Program-made: the position numbers and the translations under genes
Notes under the pieces: generated by a model
What the model was told of the DNA's origin: nothing
The model's input: the letters and a program-made list of their open reading frames with translations, nothing else
Database searches by the model: none
Shown: positions 35,001 through 47,000 of the stretch, in pieces
Layout of the letters: each line of letters opens with the position of its first letter
Numbering within the stretch: position 1 is the stretch's first letter
Source: Candidatus Parepulonipiscium sp. PG-Nuni2H_MBin01
GTDB lineage: Bacteria > Bacillota > Clostridia > Lachnospirales > Cellulosilyticaceae
DNA length: 53,035 nucleotides
NCBI GenBank assembly: GCA_001994995.1
Contig: MDJM01000072.1
Span: forward strand, 1 to 53,035
Reading direction: 5' to 3'

Positions 35001-38000
35001 AGCATTACATTTCAAGATAGTCTAAATAATGATATTACTGAAACAACAATGCAAGTTGATACATCATCGGATATTAACTATACTGTAGACCCAGATCCAA
35101 ACTCATATTATAGCTCGGCTGCAGATATTGAATTTAGTTCATCGCTACCAAATATTGTTATGATTAGTGATGGCAAAATGTATGCACAAGGAACGGGTAC
35201 GGCTTATATTACAGCGACAATCCCAGGTTCAGGCGTTAGTGCAAAGCTAAAAGTTAACGTGGACCAAACTGGTGATTCGGTTTATATTGAGCAAGATGAC
35301 CAAACGCTAGTAATGGGAGATACGATTAAATTAAATACAACTGAAACATATGTAGGTAATTCGTATACTTACGTTTGGACTTTAGGTGAAGTAGCGGATG
35401 ATGATGCTGCTGCAGCCTTAGTAGAAACTCCACTTTTAACTGAAAATAATAGCGCTATTTCTATAGATAATAATGGTAACGTTACAACTAATGCAGCTGG
35501 AAAATCTAAGGTATCTGTAATTTTAGAAATTGATACTGTAGAAGGTGTTGAGTATGTATATGACACAATTGAAATTAGCGTTGAACCAAAAGTTTCATTC
35601 CAAATCGATGGGGCTGATGTAACAGATTCATATGAAATCCAGCTTAGTGCAACAGCTGATGGAGAGAATGTAGATACGTTATCTAAATCAATAGTAACTA
35701 CAGCTGAAGGCGCTACTAGCAATAGCACTATAACTTATGCAGTAACTAATAATACTGGTGCTGTAACAAATAGCGGTGGAACATTAACATTCGTAAAACC
35801 AGGAACTGAAACAGTTACAATAACTGTAGCTCCAACAACAGCAGGTGACTTTACAACTGTTGTAAAAACTATTGATATTACAGTACTACCAATCGAGCTT
35901 ACAGGTATAGATATTACAGAAGACCCAATTGACGTAGTAAAAGGTTCATCTACACCAATTAGCAGTGTGGATTATACACTTATACCAGCAGCGGCGAACG
36001 ATATGTATGATGTAACATGGACAATAAATGACCCAACTATTGCAAGCATTTCTGCTACACAAAATATTAGTGCTAACTCAACAGGTTGGACTACATTAAA
36101 TGCTACAGTAACATCACAAAATGGAACTGTTTACCAAAATAGTGTAAATGTAACAGTAACTGACGCTGTATCGGGCGTTGTTATTAATGAAGGTAATACT
36201 ACTATTACTATGGATGATAGTAATGTAAGTTTAACTGCGCTACCAACGTTTAGAAGCACGGGTCTTTACACTTATACATGGGGTGTAGGTGAACCGACTA
36301 CAGATCCTATCACCGGCGTTATTAGTATTAATACAGATGGTAGCCCTGTGGTTAGTGTAGATAGTAATGGTGAATTAACACCTCTTAAAGTTGGTACATC
36401 TAAAGTAACTGTAGTTCTTAAGGTAGAAACGCTTACTGGTAAACAATATTATTCAGATACAATTGAAGTTAGTGTTATGCCAACTGCTGTAATTAAAGAT
36501 ATGGGTGATACATATGTACACACTCTTGATGGTTCTAGTGACACTTTGCCAATTGAGGGCATATCTAATATAGGTACTTCAACAGCTACTACTATAGCGT
36601 TTAGTTCATCTGATTCAAATGTTGTATCAGTAACAGGTGGTTTAGCAACTGATACATTAGTATTTAACAACCCAGGAACTGCTGATATTACATTTACAGT
36701 AACTGCAGAAGGTATAACTGTTACGGATACAGTTACAATAACAGTACTTCCAATCCCAATTACATCATTTGCAACTGATGTTAAAGATGCTAATGATACT
36801 ACTACGTTAACTTCTATTTCATTAGAACAAGGTGATGAGTTAACAGTAGATTATATTATTAATGGTGAAACTACTAAAACAGCGGCTATTTACGATATGT
36901 ATGACGTAACATGGACTTCGAGCAATCCTACAGTTGCTAGCGTATTTAACACAGACACATTAAAAGCGCAGTCAACAGGACTAACAACGCTAACAGCAAG
37001 CGTAGATGGCACTAGCCATTCGGCTACAATCGATGTATTAGTTAGCGAGAAAGTAACTGGCGTTGTTATTAACGAAGGAAGCCAAACTGCAGCAGTGGGT
37101 ACAGCGGTTAATTTAACAGCGTCTCCAACATCGGGTACAACATCTGGCTTAACATACCAATGGATTGCTGGCGATTTAGACCTTAGCGCAGGTGAGCAAA
37201 CTGCTTTAGCAGGTTATTTCGGTGGTACTCCTGCAACAAATACCGATGTTGCTACAGTTACACAAGACGGTGTAGTTAATGCATTAAAAGCAGGTACACA
37301 AAACATTAACGTTATCGTTAAAGTGGAAACAGTTCCAGGTAGACCAATTTATTACTACGATACAGTAGCAGTAAAATTTACTCCAGTTCTTACACTTACA
37401 GATGGAACTAATAATATTGATGGAACAAGTCAACAGTTAACATTAGAGACTGATACTACAATGACTATTACTGCTAAGGCGGATAGTGCTCTAGATAACT
37501 CGGGTTATACTTGGAGTATTGCTTCTTCAGATAGTAATATAGTTTCAGTAACTAATGCAACTATTGGAGGAGGCACTACAACATTAACAGCTGAAAACGC
37601 AGGTACAGTAACAATTACATTCAGTGTAACTATTGACCAAGAAGTATTTACAAAATCATTTGAGCTAACTGTAAATCCAGCTACAGTAACTGAAATTGAC
37701 TTTGTTGCAGCAGTACCAGACGAAGTAACTATGGTGGCAGGTAAAACTATAACTGTATCAACTTCTGACTACACAATATCACCATCAACAGCATCTAGCG
37801 AAGTAACATGGAGTTCCACAAGGGAAGATGTGGCTACAGTTAGTGCTAGCGGTGTTATAACAGCTAAAAACCCAGGCACCACTACAATCACTGTTACAGC
37901 AGGTAATCAGACTGATAGCATAGAACTACATGTAATTGACACATTATCAATTAATGAAGCTAGCCAAACGCTTAACTATGGCTCTACTTTACAATTAACA

Positions 38001-41000
38001 ACATCTAGCACAACAGCACAATGGAACTCAAGCAACGCGTCAGTTGCTACAGTTTCAACCGGCGGTGTAGTTAGTCCAGTAGGCTTTGGTACAACTAACA
38101 TCACTCTTACAACTGCAGTAAAAGAAGGTTCATTAACAGCTTCTGCGACAACAGTTACTAGTCCAATTGTAGCTATTACTGTAGTTCCAACGTTATCTTT
38201 AACTAATGATGATGGTAGCGACTTTGCTAATAAATCGTATACAACGGTATATTCAGATTCATCTAACTCAGTAACGGTAAAAGCGACTATCAATGCACCA
38301 GCTAATACTGGCGTAACATGGTCTATATCTGGAGATGATACAATTTCTCTTAGCGCTAATAACTCTACTAACAAATTACAGCAAACAGTAAGCTTTTCAG
38401 GCTCTGGTACAGCGGTAGTTCAAGCTAAAGTAGACGGCACTGATGTAGTGGAAACATTAACAATTACAGTAGCTCCAATAGCAGTGACTGGTTTTGATAT
38501 TACTCACACGACTGTTAGTAATGCTCCTAATCCTACTGATGGTATAACTATTGAAACGGGAGCAACTAAAGCGGTTACGTTATTAAATACAGTAACTCCT
38601 TCATCGGCTACAAGTTTCTACACTACTAATTGGTCATCAAGCAACCCAAATATTGCTACTGTAGATAGCGACGGTAAAGTAACAGGTGTATCACAAGGTA
38701 ACGTTACTATTTCGGGTGAAATCGGTGGCAAGACTGATAGCATTTTGGTATATGTAATAGATGAAATAAGCTCCGTAGCAATAGCGGGCGACTCTACTAT
38801 GGACATTGGTGATACTCAAACTTTAACTGTTGGTCCTACAAACGATTATACTACAGTTACATGGAGTATTGCTTCTCTTGATGGTAACCCTGCTAATTCT
38901 GGCACTAGTTCAGATATGATCTCTATAGCAACTGATGGTCAAGTAACTGCTCACAATGCAGGACCTGCTACTGTTTATGCTAAAGTTGAAATTAAAACTG
39001 ATTCTGGCACTACACCGTTATATCCTACATTTAGCATTAAGGTTAATCCAACTTTATCAATAACTACAACTGAAACACAACAAACTTTAGTATCAACTGA
39101 TACTGCAGTAGCAACAGATAATACATTTACATTTGACGCAAACTATAATGGTACAACATCACCAACATGGTCTTCTAGTGATACGTCTATCGTTAGCTTT
39201 TCTGATAGCGCAAGTGGAAGTGCAACATTAAAAGCAGCAGGTACTGTAACTATCACTGCAAGAATAGGAGATGTAACAGATAGCATTGAGTTTACTGTTA
39301 ATCCAGTACCAGTAACATCAATAAGCATTACCAATTCAGGTACATTTAGCGATTTAACTAGCACAGAAGTGGCTTACACAGTATCTCCATCAGATGCTTA
39401 CAAAGGTGCTGACCCTTCTGATATAACTTGGTCTTCAGCTAACCCAGCTGTTGGGGAAGTACAAATTCTTGATAATAAAGCTATGTTTGTAGCTAAAACA
39501 CCAGGCTTTACTAACATTACAGCTTCGATTGATGGCGTTAGTGATACCCAGATGTTTGAAGTAATTGCAGCTGTTAGCGATGTTATGATTGACCAAGGCG
39601 ATGAAGTAGACTTGTTTATGGGTGATACTTTAACGTTAACTGCATCTACAAAAGGCAGAAGTGCTTTAACTTATACTTGGTCTGATTCAACTTCAGGTAC
39701 GTCTCCTGTTTCAATTTCGGCTGATGGCTCGACTGCTACAATTACGCCAAATAGTGTTGGAACGGCTACTGTTAAAGTATCGTTAGCGGTAGATACAGAG
39801 GATGATGCAACAACAACTACTCATACAGATACAATTACTATTAACGTTCAACCTACTATTGCGATTACTGATAAAGTTTCAGAGCTAACAATGACAGAAG
39901 GAGGAACTACGCATACATTTACTACTTCAGTTCAAGGTGGTGGTAGCGTAACATGGAGCAGTAGCGACATTAGTGTAGCTACTATAAACGACGGAACGGT
40001 TACTTTAGTTGCTCCAGGAACAACTACAATTAAAGCAAGTGTAGATGGGGCAGCTGGCGAGACTTTTTCAGATGAGTTTACATTAACAGTAAATCCAATT
40101 GAAGTTGCTAGCGTGAAGATTACCCCAGCATCTATAAGTGTAAATACTGGTACTAATTCAACATCATTGCCAGACTATAAGTTATTAGGTAGCGATGGAA
40201 CAACAGAATTAACTAATGCAAAAGATCAATATACTCCAGTTTGGAGCATATTAGATACTTCTTTAGCTACTATTTCAGGCGATAAAATTATTGCTAACAA
40301 TACAGCAGGCACCACTTTCTTATCTGTGGATGTAGCTGGTAAGTCACACAACATTCCTTTATATGTGGTGAATGAATTGTCTGGCGTAGTTTTATCTAGC
40401 GGTAATACTCAATATGCAAATGGTGAAACAATTCAAGTGGTTAAAGATAATCCGCTTAGTCTTACTGCTACTGATAGTACTGGTAATGATGAAACTCACT
40501 ATAGTTATGCTTGGTCTGGTAGTGGGACTGCATTACAGAATACTTTTTCAGTAGATACAGATACGGTTGGTTCGCAAACAATTAGTGTTGCGTTAACTGC
40601 TACGTTAGCGGATGGTACTACAACCGTTAATACTTCGGTTAATGTAGAAGTGGTTCCTTCGCTTACTATAAGTGCTGATGGAACAGTGACAGATACGTAT
40701 ACTACTACTATGGAAACTAAGCATGATGATTCTGACAATGGTCTAAAAGATCCAGCGCCAGACAATACAGTTACATTTTCAGTAGACGGCGCAGATTCAG
40801 GTGATACAATTGAGTGGTCTTCATCTAATACAAATGTTGCTACAGTAGATGGTGATGGAAAAGCAACATTAATTGGAGCTGGTGTTACAACAATTACAGT
40901 TAGTGTAACACAAGGTAGTGTAACTACAACTAAATCAGTAGAATTAACTGTAAATCCAATTGCTGTTGATACAATCGAAGTTGAAGACGTAAGCTTAACT

Positions 41001-44000
41001 AAAAATCAACAATTAGCTATTCCATACACTCTTAAAAATGGAAACGTAATTGTAGAAGATGCTAAGCAACATTATTCAGTAACAGCTCAATCTTATGACA
41101 CTAGCGTTGTTGGAGTTAATGGGGATACTTTAATTGGGGTTTCAGGTGGAGAGACTACAGTTGTGGTTAGTATAACTAATGATTACACTGGAGCGGTTAC
41201 AACACATTCAATTGTCGTGAAAGTAGCTGATATTGAAGGCGTAGTGATTAATAATGCTATCGATTTAGATATGGGTGAATCTCATACTCTTAGTGCTAGT
41301 CCAGTATTACGCTCTATAATAGACTATAGCTATGCTTGGTCAATAACAGATGGTACTGATGTAGCGTCTATTGATTCAGCAGGTGACCTAACATTAGATA
41401 AACCTGGAGATGTTACGGTTAAAGTTGTAATGACTGCCAAAGCTGACGGTGGTACTACTACTTATGATACTACTGCTACATTTGCAGTAAATCCTACTAT
41501 TGCGATTACTAATTCTGGTAGCACATCTTATACTTTAGGCACCTACAGTGGCGATACAATAAATACTTTAGGAACATCAGTGAATGCAGGTTCAAGTTCA
41601 CAAGTAACATGGGCTTCTTCTGATACTAATGTAGCTACGATTGATAACAATGGCAATGTAACGTTTTTACGCGAAGGCGATGTAACGTTTAGTGCTACTG
41701 TTACAGCTAACTCAAAAACTGCAACCGATTCTATTACGTTTAATGTAACAGCGCCTACTATTGATAGCACTAATTCTAATGCTGATGATATGACGGTAGA
41801 AGCAGGTTCTACAACTACTATTGCATATACACTTGTAGATTCAGGTAACAACTCTATAAGCCAGTATTATGATATTAATTGGGAGTCATTACATCCTAAT
41901 ACTGCTACAATTTATAATAATAGTGAAGTAGTGGCGCAACAAGCAGGTGATGCAACTATCGTTGGTAAGTATAATGGAACGGAAGTTTTAAGATTTAATG
42001 TAACTGTTCTTGCAGAATCAGAGAAGCTAGTAAACGTAGCTATCGTGCAAGGCGCTACTATGAGCGTTGCCCCGGATGCGGCTAACATTACACTTACTTC
42101 TAATGCAACTGATGTATATACAGAGCAGTGGACTATCTTACCAGGTGGTGCAGGTGCTATAAGCTTAGTAAATCCAGATACAAATGGTATAAGTACAGAT
42201 GGCGAAATCAGTGTAGATAATCCAGGAACAGATACAGTGAAATTAGAATTATTCAATGCATATACAGGTTTATCTGCTGGAACTGCTGAAATCGCTATTA
42301 CAGTTAATGATACTAGATTGACAGTTAACGGTGTAGAGATAGAAGACGGCGACGCTTTAGAATTTACTATGGATAGTAGTAATTCTGAGATAATTGCAAT
42401 TAGCTTACCAGCTGGATATACTGCAAGCTGGGTAAGTGATGATACTACTATTGTAACTGCAGCTAACGAGTCTGGTAGCGATAACGGTGAGTTAACATTT
42501 AATGCACCAGGAACGGCTAATGTAACATTAACAGTTACATCACCATCATCAGCACGTAGCACAACTACAACTTATACATTCCCAGTAACAGTAAATGCAC
42601 CAGCGGATACTGAAATAGTGTTAACTTCAGCTGAAAATGTTACTATGGCAACTGCAGCAACGGCGGCTACAAGTACTATAACTTATACAGTATCAGCTAA
42701 CGGCCAGACAGTTTCTTATCCTGTAACATGGCAATCAGCAGATACTAACGTAGTAACTGTAAGTGGAGATACAATTACAGTAGTCGGAGCAGGTACAACT
42801 GAAGTTATTGGTACTGTGAATAATACTGATGTAACGAAAACAATCAATGTAACAGTAGTTGATGGCGTGTCAGGAATTAGTATTAATGAAGGTGATCAAT
42901 CGATTGTTGTTGGCGAAGATTTTACATTTACTACAGCTACTACTTTTAGAACTGTACCAACTTATAGCTGGTCATCAGATAATACAGCTATAGCTACAGT
43001 GGATGAAAATGGTAAAGTTACAGCGGTTGCTCCAGGTACAGCTAATATTACAGCTACGGTACAAACTGCTGATGGTACTACTACTTCAGCTACAGTATTA
43101 GTAACAGTGCTACCAGATGTGACATTACCTTTTAGCAAATTAGAGAATGTCCTTAATTTGGAAGGTTTAATACCTGATGGTGGAACGTTCACTCCAGGAA
43201 GTAGTAATGAATACGATTTAACTACCTATGCAACATCAAGCGTATCAGGAGCAACATTTACATGGTCAGCTCCAGCAGGTAGTATAGCAACAGTTAATAA
43301 TAACATGGTAACTTTCTCAGGTGTAGGGACAGTCGAGTTAACTGTAACTGCAACTGCAAATGGCCAATCTAACACAGAGACTATTACAGCAGTTGTATCA
43401 AACCCAGTTGTGGCTAGTATCGATATAGATACTGTATATTTACAAGTAGGAGAACAAGTTGATGTTGATTATACACTTTTCGATGAGTATGGTAATGATT
43501 TGGAGGCATTAGGTTTCAGTGGCTATGATGTAGTATTTGAAAGCTTAAATACAGCGGTTGTAAATGTGATAAACAATCAGTTATTAGGTGCTTCATCTTC
43601 AAGTGCTAACGTTACAACTACTGTTGGCAATGCAACTAAGACGTTCATTGTATATGTATCAGATGCTGTAAATGGAATTACTATAGACCAAGGTACTGGC
43701 GTGGAGTTAAATTATGGTGATACTTTACAACTATCAACTACTTTAGTAACTAGAAATGCTAACGTTATTACATGGTCATTGGAATCTGGAAGTTCTGTAA
43801 CGGTAGATGAAAATGGTTTAGTAACTCCAAGAGCTGTAGGTCAATCTACTGTAAAAGTTGTAGTAACATCGGTAGCGGATACATCTCGAGAATTAGGTAG
43901 CGCAACAATTGTTATTGATGTTGTTCCAACAATTAGCATTACTTCAGCTACGGATATTACTTTAGATTCTGCGTCAACGGCTACGTTAAATCTTACTGCT

Positions 44001-47000
44001 ACAACTAACCCAACTGATGCATTAGTAACATGGTCTACTACAGCGGCTAATGATGTAGCTGAAATAACTGGGGATGTGCTAACGTTAAAACAAGCGGGAA
44101 CAGTGGAAGTAACTGCTACAACAGGAACTAAGAGTGATACTGTTACAATCACTGTAAACGAAGCAGCGCCAGATTATACTAATACTACATTTAGCGCAGA
44201 AGTGGGTGTTGATACACTTGATGTTGGTGCTACAACTACAATTACAGCAACTTTAACAGATTCTTCTACTAGTCCAGATACAATTACGACTGTTACACAA
44301 GGTCTTGTGTTAACTTCGCTAACAGATAATATTGCAATCGGTTATGATGGTACGATAAAAGGGATAACTGCGGGTATTGCAATAATTGAAGTGAGTTTAG
44401 AAGGCACTGATTTTATAGATACTGTACAGTTTACAGTACAAGACGTAGCAACTGGTATTAAAATTGATGACTCAAATTTAACGCTTCAAGTAGGTCAAGA
44501 CAAACAATTGTCTGCTACTATTTTAACATCAACAAGGAATAGCGTTGTATGGTCTGTAGATGATGCTACAAGTGGAACTACGAATAATAATGATGTTATA
44601 TCAGTGGACGCGAATGGTAAAGTATCAGCTCTAGTGGCAGGTCAAGGTACAGTTAGAGCTACTATTGGAACCCATTCTGATTCTATTGTAATCACTGTAG
44701 AGGACGTTCCAAAGGTAGTTGCGTCTATTGCAACAGTAGATAATAGCGGATTAGTAACATCTTATGTATTAGGTCAGTCATTCCAAACGGGCGGACAAAT
44801 CAGAGTTACTTATACTGATAATAGTACTGAAGACATAGTGATTCTTCCAAGTATGATAGTTGCATTTGATACTAGCAGCACAGGTTCTTCAACTGTGGAG
44901 ATAAGCTATGAAGGTAAGTCTACAACTTATTCTATTGATGTATCACATTCGAATATCTCTTTAACTGCTGCTGCTGTTACTTCTAATAATGGAGTTCAGG
45001 CTACCATTTCAGGAGAAGCTTATGAAGAGGTAGATTTAAACACTACTAAGAAAATTGGATATATTGAAATTAATGGAACTAAATTATTTACAGATAGTAG
45101 CAATGCATTTAGTCTGAATGTATTTGCCAATGGCAAGTATACAGTAAGTGCTATAGCAGAAAATGGCATAAGTGGAGTGTCTGAAACTGTAGAAGTAACT
45201 GGAATTGATACTACAGCACCAACAATTCAGTTTAGTTATAATTCAACAGACGCAAGTAAAGTTAGTGTTATAGCAATAGACGATAACTTAAAGACAGTTA
45301 CTGCTAAACCTGGCGATGGCTCAGCAGAGACCTCTTATGATATGAATAATCTGAGTACAACAGATCCATCATACGACAGTACTAATGGAATTTTCACATT
45401 TGATTTTGATCTTACTGCAGGTTCTAATATATTTATTGCTGAAGATGAAGCTGGTAATAGCACTACAAGTGTATTATCACTTACAGCAGTAGCGATAGGA
45501 ACGTCGGCAGAACCAACGCAAATAATGATAGAGTCGCCAGATAGCGATAGCTGGACTAATGAGGATGCGGTTATTACAGTAGGTGCGTATAATCCGGTTG
45601 ATGGAGTTGAGGAGGTAACAGTTGGTGGAGTTAGCACTTATGGCACTAGCTTAATGAATTCTAGATTAAGAAGCACAACTGCATCAGCGTATCAAATGGT
45701 GGATACAACGCCGGTTTATAGCCAAATTATTTTAACAGGAAATGAATCAGTGGATTATACAATCAATGTGGCGGGTGGAACTTACACTCAAACTATTGAT
45801 GTAACTAAAATCGATAAAGATAAACCACAAATTACAGGAACTGTTGAAGGAAATACGGTAAATTTAAATGTAAGCGATGCTACATCGGGTATTAAAACTA
45901 TTGCTTTACCAACGGGCGAAGTAATTAACTTTGATACAGATGGAACTAAATCGTATAATACGCAGTTTTCATTAACTGCAGATGGGAATGTGGATGTTAC
46001 AGCAGTGGACTACGCAGGAAACGTTACAATCCAAAGCTTTAATTTGTCATATGAGCCACCAGTAATAGGAATTCCAGATGTAGAAACACCAGAAATCGAA
46101 ATTCCAGAAATCGAAATTCCAGAGACAGAAACTCCAGAAGTAGAAACTCCAGAAGTAGAAGTTCCTGAAATCGAAACTCCTGAAATCGAAGTTCCTGAAA
46201 TCGAAATTCCAGAAGTTGAGGTTCCTGAAACAGAAATTCCAGAAGTAGAAGTTCCAGAGACAGAAACTCCTGAAATCGAAACTCCTGAAATCGAAGTAAC
46301 ACCGTCTTATGATAACTATGCTATCACATACCCAACAATTAGCCAAACAGCTAATACGAGTAAAACGGTAGTTGACGAAGTTACAGAACAAGTAGAATTA
46401 GAATTAGAATTAGCACAAGTAGAATTAGAATTAGAACAAGTATCAGCATTAACGTTTATAGAACAAATTGCAGCAAACTTTACAAACAGCAAAATTGTCA
46501 ACAGAGAATACGTAGGATTTGCAGATGTATCTGCGGATGCATGGTACGCTGATGGTGTAAAATTTGTATACGAAAGAAACATAATGAGTGGTACTCAAGT
46601 TGGATTTGAACCACAAAGCTTAGTAACAAGAGAAGTTATGGCCGCATTAATATTTAATCTTTCAGGTCAGCCACAAGCTACGGAAGCTGAGTTTAGCGAC
46701 GTTTCGCAAAACGCTTGGTATGCGCCAGCAGTAAATTTCTTAGCTGAGATTGGATTAACTAGCGGAATTGGAGATGGTAAGTTTGGAACCGGAGATGCTT
46801 TAACTAAAGAGCAAATGGTTGTGTTCTTATATAATTACGCAAATCTAATCGGCAAGGATGTATCAGCAACAACGTCATTATCACATTATGATGATGCGCC
46901 ATCTGAGTGGGCAGCACAAGCGATGAGCTGGGCTGTTGCTACAGGATTGGTTGGTGGAACGAGTGAAGTAGAGCTTGGAGCGACTGACTCTGTTACTAGA

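Noticed and set aside
46039..46391. Two minus-strand frames rich in Phe/Arg opposite the PExEx repeats
   Set aside because: They are mirror images of the 15-bp repeat with strongly periodic sequence and no SD.
32000..46600. Many minus-strand open frames of 60-216 codons inside the giant surface protein
   Set aside because: They are composition artefacts of Thr/Ser/Val-rich codons on the other strand: no SD sites, no family resemblance, and they mirror the repeat structure.
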